DNA of 52,353 nucleotides from the NCBI GenBank assembly GCA_017547205.1, contig JAFYQH010000055.1, positions 1 through 52,353 of the forward strand, in the 5' to 3' direction. This document shows positions 16,787 through 25,535 of the stretch, in pieces. The DNA comes from Bacteroidaceae bacterium (GTDB taxonomy: Bacteria > Bacteroidota > Bacteroidia > Bacteroidales > Bacteroidaceae). The translations under genes were made by a program, and so were the position numbers. The notes under the pieces were generated by a model. That model searched no databases. It was not told the DNA's origin and was given only the letters and a program-made list of their open reading frames with translations. Positions within the stretch are counted from its first letter, which is position 1; each line of letters starts with the position of its first letter.

Positions 16787-17671
16787 ATGATAGAATACCG
16801 TTCAACACTATTCAATAAAGTACCGAAATACCTGCTCGAGAAAAGGAACCAGATAATGATGGTTCTCTTCGTGTCCATTTTCGCCATTGCCTTTATAAAC
16901 GTCTTCAACCCTTTCGACTCAAAGGCATGGATCAAGGACACGAACATCACCGAGACAAAATATTTCGCGTGGTCCTCTATGCTTGTACTCATGGGCATGG
17001 CAGTAGTGGCATTGAGCCGTGTCATCATGTACATGCGCTCCAAGAAGGCCGACCACAATATAACAGTTCTTAAATATATACTATGGGTTTTCGGAGAAGT
17101 ACTTCTGTTGTCGGGAGCATTCACCTTGCTTGCCGTCATTGTCCGCAACAACCTCAGTCTGCCGACCAACGACCCTGTTGAAATATTCACGACAGCCTTC
17201 AAGAATACCATAGCCATACTGTTCATCCCATACCTGATATGTATAATGTATTTTTCGTACCAAGAACGTTCCACAAAGCTTAAGGAACTTATGGGAGAGA
17301 ACATTGGATTCAAATCGAGCAATCTCATATCCATACGCGACTCCCGCGGCGTGCTCCAGTTATCGGTAGCAAAGGAAAACCTGCTGTACATAGAGTCGGC
17401 CGACAACTACATATGCATCTGGTACCAGAAAAACGACATGCTCAAGAAACAGCTCATGCGCATAACCATGAAGGACATCAGCGAGCAGCTCGCCGACACC
17501 AACATCGTGCGCTGCCACCGTTCCTACATGGTTAATCTTGACCTTGTAAAGGTCATGCGCCGCGAGAAGGAGAACCTGTTCCTTGAGCTGGGAGTTCCCA
17601 ACGTAAAGGAGATACCCATATCAAAGACATATGGCGAGAAGGTACTGCGCCGTCTCGTACCCATTTCATAA
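16787..17671 (+). CDS. Membrane-anchored LytTR transcriptional regulator
   Basis: A 294-residue protein with four predicted membrane segments (about 26-45, 60-80, 95-120, 135-160) followed by a LytTR DNA-binding domain (about 185-294). Marks of LytTR: LLYIESADNYICIWY, then IVRCHRSYMVNLDLV and a basic C-terminus. Such membrane-tethered LytTR proteins are common in Bacteroidetes and act without a separate response-regulator receiver; the signal is not known. The start fits the promoter box at 16732. purN follows 23 bases later on the same strand. Confidence 0.88.
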   Translation: MIEYRSTLFNKVPKYLLEKRNQIMMVLFVSIFAIAFINVFNPFDSKAWIKDTNITETKYFAWSSMLVLMGMAVVALSRVIMYMRSKKADHNITVLKYILWVFGEVLLLSGAFTLLAVIVRNNLSLPTNDPVEIFTTAFKNTIAILFIPYLICIMYFSYQERSTKLKELMGENIGFKSSNLISIRDSRGVLQLSVAKENLLYIESADNYICIWYQKNDMLKKQLMRITMKDISEQLADTNIVRCHRSYMVNLDLVKVMRREKENLFLELGVPNVKEIPISKTYGEKVLRRLVPIS

Positions 17672-17694
17672 AAACAGCCAAAACACAATACATT

Positions 17695-18267
17695 ATGAAA
17701 AACATTGCCATCCTCGCATCGGGAAGCGGCTCCAATGCCGAGAATATCGCCAAGTATTTCGGAGGGTCCGACTATGCACGGGTCTCGTTCATCATAGCCA
17801 ACAACCCCGAAGCCTATGTGCTTGAGCGCGCAAAGAAGCTAGGCATAGAAAGTGCCGTAGTAACCAAACAGCAGTTCATGGAGGCCGACAGCATTATTGC
17901 CATGCTTCAGGAACGCAGCATAGACTTCGTGGTCCTTGCAGGATTCCTTCTGCTTGTTCCGCAAAAGCTTATAGAAGCATATCCCGGCAGAATCGTGAAC
18001 ATACACCCGGCACTGCTCCCGAAGCATGGAGGCAAGGGCATGTACGGCGACCGCGTACACAAGGCGGTTGTAGAATGCGGCGACACCGAGAGCGGAATAA
18101 CCATCCATCTCATTGACGAGCACTACGACCAGGGCACCACATTCTTCCAGGCAAAATGCCAGGTATTGCCCACCGACACCCCTGATGATGTAGCAGCAAA
18201 GGTGCACGCGCTTGAATACGAGCACTTCCCCCATGTAATCGAAGAGATTCTGCACACACTTGACTGA
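17695..18267 (+). CDS. purN: Phosphoribosylglycinamide formyltransferase
   Basis: A 190-residue GAR transformylase, using 10-formyl-THF in the third step of purine synthesis. The phosphate loop GSGSN is at 10-14, and the catalytic set is N102, H104 (NIHPALLP) and D145 (HYDQG). HGGKGMYGDRVH is the substrate loop. Full length for the family. It probably shares a transcript with the LytTR regulator; no functional link is evident. Confidence 0.95.
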   Translation: MKNIAILASGSGSNAENIAKYFGGSDYARVSFIIANNPEAYVLERAKKLGIESAVVTKQQFMEADSIIAMLQERSIDFVVLAGFLLLVPQKLIEAYPGRIVNIHPALLPKHGGKGMYGDRVHKAVVECGDTESGITIHLIDEHYDQGTTFFQAKCQVLPTDTPDDVAAKVHALEYEHFPHVIEEILHTLD

Positions 18268-18268
18268 C

Positions 18269-18310
18269 AATAAAAAAGATTCATTGCCATGGCAATGAAT
18301 CTTTTTTATT
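18269..18310. terminator. Terminator after purN (perfect palindrome)
   Basis: A 42-base perfect palindrome centred on gccatggc, flanked by A and T runs, so it can act in both directions between the converging purN and pepT. The next 131 bases up to pepT hold nothing I recognise. Confidence 0.88.
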
Positions 18311-18441
18311 CCATTATACCGTAACAGACATCCGATGTTGCATGGGATTGACATGTACACCATATTCCTGTTAAATCAAGCGGTTATCATCTGTTTCACC
18401 GCAGAACCTTTGCCGAGCCGGCAGTCGCTGTTTTCCTGTTA

Positions 18442-19686
18442 TCAGCAAACTGTTTCTTTCACTCCGGCAGCAATGTTCACGATAGTCATTACAGACTTCT
18501 CCATTACCTGCACCGGAACAAACTCATAACGGCTGTGGAAGTTTATGCCGCCTGCAAACAGGTTCGGGCAAGGCAGGCCCATGAAAGAGAGCTGCGCACC
18601 ATCGGTACCGCCACGTATAGGCCTTACCAAGGGCACAACCCCGGCCTTTTCCATGGCACTCTTCGCCAGTTCAATTATATGCATCTTAGGTTCAACCTGC
18701 TCACGCATGTTGCGGTACTGCTCCTTCAGTTCAAGAGACACCACCCCGGCACCATACTTCTCGTTCATCTTCGCCTCGACCTCCTTCATGAAAGCCATAC
18801 GCTCAGCGAATATATCACCACTGTGATCGCGTATTATATATGACACACTAGCATGGTCAACACCACCGTTTATGCCCATGAGATGATAGAATCCCTCATA
18901 GCCGCATGTACACTCGGGTGATTCCACTGCTGGTATCGTGCCGACAATATCCGTTGCCACACGCAGCGCGTTCAGCATCTTGTCCTTGGCATAACCAGGA
19001 TGCACGTTACGTCCTTGAATTGAGAATGTCGCAGCACCGGCATTGAAGTTCTCGAACTCAAGCTCACCCTCGGCTCCACCGTCGATGGTATATGCCCAGT
19101 CGCAGCCGAACAAAGGAACATTGAAGTTATGGGCTCCACGGCCTATCTCCTCGTCGGGGTTGAAGGCTATGCGAATCTTGCCATGCTCTATTTCGGGATG
19201 TGACTGCAGATATGCAACTGCAGAAACAATCTCCGCTATGCCGGCCTTATCGTCGGCACCGAGCAGGGTATGTCCGTCGGTAACTATAAGGTCAAGCCCC
19301 TTGTAGTTCTCGACCTCGGGAAAATCGGACACCTTCAGCACTATATTCTCTGCAGCATCAAGCACAATGTCACCGCCTGCATAGTTCTCCACTATACGTG
19401 GTTTTACATCCTTGCCGCTCATGTCGGGGCTTGTATCGAGGTGCGAAATGAAACCCACCACAGGCATCTCCTTATCAGTATTCGCGGGCAATGTCGCATA
19501 AAGGTAACCTTTCTCATCGAGCACAACCTCGCTCAGGCCCATCTCCTTCAGCTCCTGCTCAAGGAACCTTGCAAACACAAACTGTCCTTCGGTAGTAGGC
19601 ACAACCGTTGCATCGTCACACGACTCCGTGTCGAAAGTCACATACTTGAGGAAACGCTCAAGCATCTTTTCTCTTATCTCGCTCAT
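18442..19686 (-). CDS. pepT: Peptidase T (M20 tripeptide aminopeptidase)
   Basis: A 414-residue zinc aminopeptidase that releases the N-terminal residue of tripeptides in the cytoplasm. Metal and catalytic residues by family pattern: H82 (SHLDTSPD), D145 (GADDKAG), E179/E180 (DEEIGRG), D202 (TIDGG) and a final H in INFHSRYE. The dimerisation domain is inserted between. Length fits PepT. Confidence 0.96.
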   Translation of the reverse strand: MSEIREKMLERFLKYVTFDTESCDDATVVPTTEGQFVFARFLEQELKEMGLSEVVLDEKGYLYATLPANTDKEMPVVGFISHLDTSPDMSGKDVKPRIVENYAGGDIVLDAAENIVLKVSDFPEVENYKGLDLIVTDGHTLLGADDKAGIAEIVSAVAYLQSHPEIEHGKIRIAFNPDEEIGRGAHNFNVPLFGCDWAYTIDGGAEGELEFENFNAGAATFSIQGRNVHPGYAKDKMLNALRVATDIVGTIPAVESPECTCGYEGFYHLMGINGGVDHASVSYIIRDHSGDIFAERMAFMKEVEAKMNEKYGAGVVSLELKEQYRNMREQVEPKMHIIELAKSAMEKAGVVPLVRPIRGGTDGAQLSFMGLPCPNLFAGGINFHSRYEFVPVQVMEKSVMTIVNIAAGVKETVC

Positions 19687-19700
19687 AATATTCTGTTTTT

Positions 19701-19787
19701 AGAAGCAGTTTAAATTTCTTATAAAAATGTATCAAAGCTGCCCAAGTCAATGTTTCGGCTTGGCGAAATAAATTTCTAACAGCTTCT
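19701..19787. repeat. Inverted copies of the third dispersed repeat around a small hairpin
   Basis: agaagcagtttaaattt (19701-19717) faces an inverted relative at 19764-19787 (reverse complement agaagctgttagaaattt). Between them ccaag/cttgg (around 19742-19763) can form an inner hairpin. It sits between the Smr gene stop and the pepT start on the same strand, so it may end the Smr transcript. Confidence 0.6.
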
Positions 19788-19795
19788 TATTGTCA

Positions 19796-20887
19796 TTACT
19801 TTATTATCACCATCGTCGCGCCGAAGCCGTACTTCTGGAACGAAGCATCCTGAGAAAGGCAACGCGGATATTTGCGGCGCAGTTCCTGCATTATTGCATT
19901 GCGCAAAACGCCCTCGCCCTTACCATGTATGAAGACAATCTTCTTACCCTTGTACTTGATATTCTCCTCGATTGTCCTGCGCACCACATCAAGCTGGTAA
20001 TTCAGCATATCGAAACTGTTCATGCCGGCAGTTGTCTCCAGCAGTTCATCTATATGAAGGTCCACTTCGAGAATGTCACTGCCCTTTGTCAACTTTGGCT
20101 GGGGCTGTTTCTTCTGCGAGTCATCTCCCTTCTTCTTTTCAAGTATAACCTTAGTTATCTCCTCGGCATCGGTAAAGATTTCCTTCGTAGGCTTGTCATC
20201 GACAACCAGGTCATATATGAGAGCGCCCTCGTCAAAGAAAGGATTCTCGCGGAAAAGATGCAGCTTATAGAACTTCACGGTATCGACCCTACGTTCGATG
20301 TTCATGGCCGGCTTCAAAGCAAAAGGTTTCTTCTCCTTGAACGGAAGAAGCTGTACGCACACATGTTCCATGTCATTCAGTTCCTCACGACCGAACTCCT
20401 CGAGAAACATCTTCGAGTTCGGTTCAAGCAGGCCGTTGGCACGTACCACCCAACTGCGGCCCTGCGCCGACAGGTAGGTAAAGTTAAGCCAATAGTTACT
20501 GTCGTTTATCAGATATGCCTCGAAACGCGAGTTGTTCAAAGCCTTCTCGTCCATTGGCAAGTATGCCAGCATCACATTCAGTTTCTCGCCTTCGGGACGC
20601 TCGGCCGGGCGGTAGGTAACGACAGGTTCAAAATCCTCTTCGTCATCCTCTACTGTCGGTCTCAACGGTTGCCTTGCTGCAGGCTTCTTGGCCTCGGGCT
20701 CCTTTGGAGCAACCGTCTTCTTCACGAAATTATATTCATTGGTATCGACAACCACGCACTCGCGGACCTGCATCGGTATCTCGAAACCGTTCTTGTCCTC
20801 TACAAGCACTATATCCTTGCCGCGAAAACCGGTCACGACACCCCCACCGCTCTCATAGATAAAACGTACCTTATCTCCTATCTTCAT
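19796..20887 (-). CDS. DUF2027 and Smr domain protein
   Basis: A 363-residue cytoplasmic protein. It starts with a short SH3-like segment (MKIGDKVRF to about 50), then an acidic/proline linker (about 58-95), the DUF2027 beta domain (about 100-260), a KKK/Q-rich linker and a C-terminal Smr domain (about 290-363) with the signature IHGKGEGVLR. Smr domains are nucleases of MutS2 and RNA-cleaving proteins; this Bacteroidetes architecture has no proven role. A -7-like box lies 21 bases before the ATG. Confidence 0.9.
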   Translation of the reverse strand: MKIGDKVRFIYESGGGVVTGFRGKDIVLVEDKNGFEIPMQVRECVVVDTNEYNFVKKTVAPKEPEAKKPAARQPLRPTVEDDEEDFEPVVTYRPAERPEGEKLNVMLAYLPMDEKALNNSRFEAYLINDSNYWLNFTYLSAQGRSWVVRANGLLEPNSKMFLEEFGREELNDMEHVCVQLLPFKEKKPFALKPAMNIERRVDTVKFYKLHLFRENPFFDEGALIYDLVVDDKPTKEIFTDAEEITKVILEKKKGDDSQKKQPQPKLTKGSDILEVDLHIDELLETTAGMNSFDMLNYQLDVVRRTIEENIKYKGKKIVFIHGKGEGVLRNAIMQELRRKYPRCLSQDASFQKYGFGATMVIIK

Positions 20888-20908
20888 ATCAACATCTTTA
20901 TATCAATG

Positions 20909-20916
20909 CGAAGATA
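20909..20916 (-). promoter_or_regulatory. -7-like box of the DUF2027-Smr gene
   Basis: The minus strand reads TATCTTCG, a TAnnTTCG variant of the Bacteroidetes -7 box, 21 bases before the start codon. Confidence 0.5.
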
Positions 20917-20969
20917 ATGAAAAAAAGCAATAAACACGCATGCCGGGCACTAAAAACAGAAGTTCAAAG

Positions 20970-21287
20970 CTATGGCAGACCGCCCCGTTCCGCCTCCCCA
21001 CAGAAGATAGCCGGCCGTGCATGCTGTCGTATCACTGAAAACGGGAACTTGACCGTTCCCTCCTCCCACTCCACCACGCCGTCATGCCCCCTCACATACA
21101 AGAAGGAGAGCTCCACAATCGTATCGCCGGCAGACGCATATTGCAGACGGGGCTTATACCGTTCACCACCGGCAAAGCCATCCGGCAAGGAGACATCACC
21201 ACCCCTGTGGGCCGGAAAGGAATCCACATCACCCCTACCACAGGAGAACTGCAACAACAGCAGCAATATAAACAACAAGCGGGTCAT
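20970..21287 (-). CDS. Small predicted lipoprotein
   Basis: A 105-residue protein I do not recognise. The N-terminus MTRLLFILLLLLQFSCGRGD is a lipoprotein signal with C16 as the lipidated residue (LQFSC), so it should be anchored in the membrane with its chain in the periplasm or on the surface. The mature part is about 90 residues with a predicted beta pattern (TIVELSFLYVRG, TVKFPFSVI). It has codon use like its neighbours and a normal stop, and lies between the Smr and LRR genes on the same strand. Confidence 0.6.
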   Translation of the reverse strand: MTRLLFILLLLLQFSCGRGDVDSFPAHRGGDVSLPDGFAGGERYKPRLQYASAGDTIVELSFLYVRGHDGVVEWEEGTVKFPFSVIRQHARPAIFCGEAERGGLP

Positions 21288-21385
21288 TATCCTGTACTTT
21301 TACAGAACAACAACCCAGCCTGATAAACTGTTTAAAATCCTAAAAAAATATTTTCCTGTAGAAACCGGACATTTCGCTGTTTCTG

Positions 21386-21425
21386 AGAAGCTGTTTAAAA
21401 TTTATTTCGTAATTGTTTGAGGATA
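21386..21425. repeat. Third dispersed repeat, longest copy
   Basis: This copy joins both halves seen elsewhere: the left half (agaagctgtttaaaattt) recurs inverted at 19764-19787, and the right half (atttcgtaattgtttg) recurs at 16613-16641. The 178-base gap between the LRR and lipoprotein genes holds nothing else I can name. Confidence 0.7.
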
Positions 21426-21466
21426 CAAATTAAAGCAACTATTATAAATTGTTTACAAGAACCCGC

Positions 21467-22516
21467 TTATACCAATTCTTCGACGTTCCCGAAACGTTCC
21501 CAAACTGGTGCGAAGCCATACTCGCCAACCTTGCCCTGCGGAACAAGAAGCAAAGTACGCGAATAGACATCAGCATCGGCTATATCACCCGAGCACATGG
21601 GTGCTGCATCGCACAATACACGCAGCCTCTTCAACACCTTGCAGCTGCGAAACGCCTGGTCACCGACATTGACCACAGCATGCGGCAAGGTTATCTCCTC
21701 TATGGCACAGCAGTTGTAGAACGCGCCATAGCCAATGCTCAGCACACCATCGTGCAGCAGCACATTCCTGAGCGAAGTACAGTTGGCTAGCACACCCTGG
21801 TCAAGCATGTTCACAGCTGCCGGCAACACGAACTCCTCCATTGAAGAACATCCCCAAAAAGCACCTTTCTTCACCGAGGCCACCGTTGAAGGCAGCAACA
21901 CACTCTTGAGCGACACGCAGTCGCGGAAAGCCCATCCCTCGACCGACAGCACACCTTCGGGCAGCTTCACATCAGTCAACGCCGAACAGCTGCAGAATGC
22001 ATACTCGCCAACACTCTCCACCATTCCGCCAACCGACACACGTGCCAATGATGTACAGCCATCAAAGAGCGAAGGCTCAATATTTATAAGATTATCTGGC
22101 AAATACGCACTCTCCAAAGCCGTGCATCCCATGAATGCCGCCCGACCAATCACAAGCACCTTAGAAGGAAGCACAAGCTCTATAAGCGACGTACACCCCT
22201 TGAAGGCCTGCATGCCTATTACATGCAGCGCATCGTTGAACACCACCCTCGACAGTACCGTACACCCCTCGAACGAAGATATACCAATGCTGTCAATATT
22301 AGCACCCAACACCACCGAGTGCAGACCTGTGCAGTCCTTGAACGCCTCGTCAAGAATATCGGTCACGGCATAATCACTGCCGGCATACTCAACACTGGCA
22401 GGTATCTCAATATCGCCCGAATAAGGGACAAGAGACCTTGTCACCGTCGCCGCAGACTTGGCTTCATCGAGCAGGAATGTCAAATTTCCAACATTAACAA
22501 TCATACAGCCACACAT
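21467..22516 (-). CDS. BspA-like leucine-rich repeat protein without signal peptide
   Basis: A 349-residue protein made of about ten LRR_5/TpLRR repeats of 22-23 residues (pattern: IGxxAFxGCTxLxxVxLPxxV), from about residue 45 to 320. The repeat cysteine (GCT/CCS) is retained. BspA-type proteins are normally exported adhesins, but here neither a signal peptide nor a sorting tail is seen. The ATG follows the queA TAA directly (TAAATG), which suggests translational coupling; ATG 22504 is an alternative. The function is unknown. Confidence 0.85.
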   Translation of the reverse strand: MCGCMIVNVGNLTFLLDEAKSAATVTRSLVPYSGDIEIPASVEYAGSDYAVTDILDEAFKDCTGLHSVVLGANIDSIGISSFEGCTVLSRVVFNDALHVIGMQAFKGCTSLIELVLPSKVLVIGRAAFMGCTALESAYLPDNLINIEPSLFDGCTSLARVSVGGMVESVGEYAFCSCSALTDVKLPEGVLSVEGWAFRDCVSLKSVLLPSTVASVKKGAFWGCSSMEEFVLPAAVNMLDQGVLANCTSLRNVLLHDGVLSIGYGAFYNCCAIEEITLPHAVVNVGDQAFRSCKVLKRLRVLCDAAPMCSGDIADADVYSRTLLLVPQGKVGEYGFAPVWERFGNVEELV

Positions 22517-23734
22517 TTATGGAATGAGCAACGAACTGTCGCCATAGCTAAGGAAACGGAAATCATGGGCAAGAGCATAGTCATATATAGCACGCCAGTT
22601 ACCCTTCACAAATGCCGATACAAGCAGCAGAAGCGTACTCTTAGGCTGGTGAAAATTGGTGACTATAGCCTTAACTATGCGGAACTTATACCCCGGAGCA
22701 ATCATTATCTGCGTGTGCGCGTGCACCCTGTCGAGACCGTTCTTGTCGAGCCATGCTATAAGAGCCGTCAACGACTCCACTGCAGAAAGCCCGTGCTCCC
22801 TGTCATAAGGAGTCCATTGCCCCACACGCAATTCATCAGGAGAGACATCGGGGTTCTCACCCACAAGCTCGCCAAGGAAATAGAGACTCTCGAGCGTGCG
22901 CACCGATGTAGTACCCACAGCCACAGCCTCACCGCCGGCAGCAATCAGTTTCCCGAGCAGTTCCTTACGCACTTCGATATACTCCTCGTGCATTTCATGG
23001 TCAGCTATCAGTTCGCTCTTTACAGGCTTGAATGTTCCGGCACCCACATGCAAAGTAACCTCCTCGCGCTGTACACCGGCAGCCGACAACGCATCGAGTA
23101 CCGACGGTGTGAAATGCAGCCCGGCTGTCGGAGCAGCCACAGAGCCCTTAACCTTGGAATATACAGTCTGGTATGTACGCATGTCGCTCTCCTCGGTCCT
23201 GCGGTTAAGGTACGGAGGTATAGGCAACTCCCCGGCAGCCTCAAGAAGTTCGGCAAACGAACATCCCCCGTCCCATGAGAAACGCACATGATTCACCGCT
23301 GCCGCACAGCCAATACGCTCCACCGACAGCGTAACATCCTTGCCACCCACCTCAATCACCTGCGATAGCACACCACTCTTCCAGCGGTTTGAATTACCCA
23401 CGAGACACTGCCATACACAAGTCTTGGTCTCAAGGAATATCTGCTGATAGTCACAAGGCTCCTCTGGTTCAAGACAGAACACCTCTATCTGCGCCCCTGT
23501 CTCCTTGCGGAAACGCAGGCGCGCCTGAATAACGCGCGTATTGTTGAACACCATAAGTGCCCCCAGAGGAAGATGCTTGGGCAAGTTCGAGAACACATCC
23601 TCACTCACCCTGCCATTATTGTACAGCAACAGTTTCGATGTATCGCGCTGCGCAAGCGGATACTTCGCAATCCTCTCATCGGGCAGCGGATAATCATACT
23701 CCGCTATAGCAATTTCCTGAATATCCTTAATCAT
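22517..23734 (-). CDS. queA: SAM:tRNA ribosyltransferase-isomerase
   Basis: A 405-residue QueA, which transfers the ribosyl part of SAM to 7-aminomethyl-deazaguanine in tRNA during queuosine synthesis. Typical stretches: YPLPDERIAKYP, VFNNTRVIQARL, SVAAPTAGLHFT, VTLHVGAGTFKPV, HEMHEEYIEV, AVGTTSVRTLES, IMIAPGYKFR and TNFHQPKSTLLLLVSAF. It is longer than E. coli QueA (about 356) by inserts around residues 105-170. Its -7 box ends only 4 bases before the ATG (see findings). Confidence 0.95.
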   Translation of the reverse strand: MIKDIQEIAIAEYDYPLPDERIAKYPLAQRDTSKLLLYNNGRVSEDVFSNLPKHLPLGALMVFNNTRVIQARLRFRKETGAQIEVFCLEPEEPCDYQQIFLETKTCVWQCLVGNSNRWKSGVLSQVIEVGGKDVTLSVERIGCAAAVNHVRFSWDGGCSFAELLEAAGELPIPPYLNRRTEESDMRTYQTVYSKVKGSVAAPTAGLHFTPSVLDALSAAGVQREEVTLHVGAGTFKPVKSELIADHEMHEEYIEVRKELLGKLIAAGGEAVAVGTTSVRTLESLYFLGELVGENPDVSPDELRVGQWTPYDREHGLSAVESLTALIAWLDKNGLDRVHAHTQIMIAPGYKFRIVKAIVTNFHQPKSTLLLLVSAFVKGNWRAIYDYALAHDFRFLSYGDSSLLIP

Positions 23735-23738
23735 ACTG

Positions 23739-23746
23739 CAAAGATA
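23739..23746 (-). promoter_or_regulatory. -7 box of queA, next to the start codon
   Basis: The minus strand reads TATCTTTG, then CAGT, then ATG. With a transcription start a few bases after the box, the mRNA would have almost no leader. The box also coincides with the edge of the hairpin-array repeat. Confidence 0.55.
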
Positions 23747-24050
23747 GTAACAAACGAGCGAGAAACATGAAGTTTACTTCAATGTTTTTCAAAGCGGCAA
23801 CGCGAAAAAAGCGTTGCTTGCGACGACTGGGACTTTAGTCCCATAAAGGAGTGCCGCTTGCGGCCCCAAAGTCTATCTTCGCAGTTTACAGCAGAGATAG
23901 TAACAAACGAGCAAATGTTCAATGAGCGAGTGAGTGAAAATTCATTTTCACACGCAACGAGCGAAGCAGAACCTCGTGAAACAAATAAACAATGTTCAAT
24001 GAGCGAGTGAGTGAAAATTCATTTTCACACGCAACGAGCGAAGCAAAATA
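23743..24050. repeat. Dispersed hairpin-array repeat, copy B
   Basis: There is no gene in 23735-24308. The modules of copy A recur: agtaacaaacgagc (23745, 23889), the hairpin 23763-23787 (gaagt/acttc), the 23797-23817 stem identical to copy A, 23828-23843 (tgggac/gtccca), 23853-23864 (gccgc/gcggc), 23873-23900 (ctatct/agatag) and the gtgaaaat/attttcac stem twice (23934-23951 and 24011-24028) in a tandem unit of 78 bases. Several stems differ from copy A at both sides of the same base pair. Confidence 0.85.
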
Positions 24051-24145
24051 TCACGTCAGAAAAAATAGACAAAGTTTACTTTGGCATTTTAAGTGGCAAC
24101 ACAAATAAAGCGTTGCCCTTACCGCATAACGCAGTTATAAAGCAA

Positions 24146-24173
24146 ACAAGGATGAATGCAAATTCATCCTTGT
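24146..24173 (-). terminator. Hairpin downstream of fba
   Basis: A perfect 12-bp stem (acaaggatgaat/attcatccttgt) with a 4-base loop, 135 bases after the fba stop. No other gene end is near, so it may end fba transcripts that run through the repeat at 24198-24290. Confidence 0.6.
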
Positions 24174-24197
24174 TGTATTTATCAATTTGTTCTATAA

Positions 24198-24290
24198 AAA
24201 GTACAGATGCAATGCTCGCAAAAATTTTGAGAGCAGGAGTCTAGTAATCTAAAAACTGCTAACAAAATTGAGCATAACCCTGCATACGCC
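24198..24290. repeat. MITE-like repeat (second family), copy near fba
   Basis: About 93 bases related to 29576-29669: shared blocks are aaagt.cagatgcaa, aattttga.a.caggagt.tagta, ctgctaacaaaat and gcct/gcctttttagt. It ends 18 bases before the fba stop codon, the same placement as the serS copy. Confidence 0.8.
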
Positions 24291-24308
24291 TTTTTAGTAA
24301 CAAATTAA

Positions 24309-25307
24309 TTAAGCGAGCTTGTTATCAGAACCCAACACATTCACAATCTTGTGGATGTACTGCTTCTTCATGTTGTCGCGTGCAGGACCAAGATACTTTC
24401 TTGGATCGAACTCTGCAGGATTTGTAGCGAACACCTCGCGGATAGCAGCTGTCATGGCAAGACGGCTGTCGCTGTCGATGTTGATCTTGCAAACTGCGAG
24501 CTTAGCAGCCTTGCGGAGCTCCTCCTCGGGGATACCGATAGCGTCCTTCAATGCACCGCCGTACTTGTTGATGGTCTCAACCTCCTCCTGTGGAACTGAA
24601 GAAGAACCGTGGAGAACGATGGGGAAACCTGGGAGCTGCTCCATGCAACCCTCGAGAACGTCGAATGCCAATGGGGGAGGAACAAGAATACCCTTCTCGT
24701 TGCGTGTGCACTGCTCGGGCTTGAACTTGTTTGCACCGTGAGAAGTACCGATTGAGATAGCCAAGCTGTCGCAACCTGTCTTTGTAACGAAGTCAACAAC
24801 CTCCTCGGGGCGTGTATATGTGTGGTGCTCGGCAACAACGTCATCCTCAACACCTGCAAGGATACCAAGCTCACCCTCTACGGTTACGCCGTACTGGTGT
24901 GCATACTCAACAACCTGCTTTGTGAGAGCAACGTTCTCCTCGTATGGGAGGTGAGAACCGTCGATCATTACTGAAGAGAAACCCATGTCGATGCAAGACT
25001 TGCAGAGCTCGAATGAGTTACCGTGGTCGAGGTGAAGAACAATCTCAGGGTTTGTGCAACCGAGTTCCTTTGCATACTCGACAGCACCCTCAGCCATGTA
25101 ACGGAGAAGAGTCTGGTTAGCATACTTGCGGGCACCGCTTGATACCTGGAGGATAACAGGAGACTTTGTCTCAACAGCAGCGCTGATGATAGCCTGCAAC
25201 TGCTCCATGTTGTTGAAATTGAACGCAGGAATAGCGTAGCCACCCTTCATAGCCTTTGCAAACATCTCCTTGGTGTTCACAAGACCTAATTCTTTGTAAT
25301 TTACCAT
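24309..25307 (-). CDS. fba: Class II fructose-1,6-bisphosphate aldolase
   Basis: A 332-residue zinc aldolase of glycolysis and gluconeogenesis. The catalytic and metal motif HLDHG is at 92-96, followed by MIDGSHLPYEENV, EGELGILAGVEDDV, SIGTSHG and the phosphate site VLHGSSSV. Codon use looks strongly biased (GCA, CTC, GGT-rich), as for a highly expressed gene. The promoter box is at 25372-25379. Confidence 0.96.
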   Translation of the reverse strand: MVNYKELGLVNTKEMFAKAMKGGYAIPAFNFNNMEQLQAIISAAVETKSPVILQVSSGARKYANQTLLRYMAEGAVEYAKELGCTNPEIVLHLDHGNSFELCKSCIDMGFSSVMIDGSHLPYEENVALTKQVVEYAHQYGVTVEGELGILAGVEDDVVAEHHTYTRPEEVVDFVTKTGCDSLAISIGTSHGANKFKPEQCTRNEKGILVPPPLAFDVLEGCMEQLPGFPIVLHGSSSVPQEEVETINKYGGALKDAIGIPEEELRKAAKLAVCKINIDSDSRLAMTAAIREVFATNPAEFDPRKYLGPARDNMKKQYIHKIVNVLGSDNKLA

Positions 25308-25371
25308 AGTTTTATTATACTTTAAAGTAACTGAATGAATATCCGAACATTTACCTTGTGGTAATTTTCTG

Positions 25372-25379
25372 CAAATTTA
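25372..25379 (-). promoter_or_regulatory. -7 box of fba
   Basis: The minus strand reads TAAATTTG (TAnnTTTG), giving a leader of about 60 bases before the fba ATG. It faces the udk promoter in the divergent region. Confidence 0.55.
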
Positions 25380-25482
25380 ATAAATTCTTTCATTATACAT
25401 ACCTTATGCAACAAAAATTATGCATGACAAAGCATAAAGAATTATTTGCCGGCTCACATGGAGTTTTTTTACAAAAAAGGGC

Positions 25483-25490
25483 TATATTTG
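25483..25490 (+). promoter_or_regulatory. -7 box of udk
   Basis: TATATTTG, an exact TAnnTTTG, 45 bases before the udk ATG. Confidence 0.6.
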
Positions 25491-25535
25491 CATGAATGCA
25501 GGTATTCCTGTAAAATAAATTATAAGTAATAGCAT

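Noticed and set aside
19790..20917. A 375-residue plus-strand ORF
   Set aside because: Antisense shadow of the DUF2027-Smr gene, which has clear domains and a promoter box.
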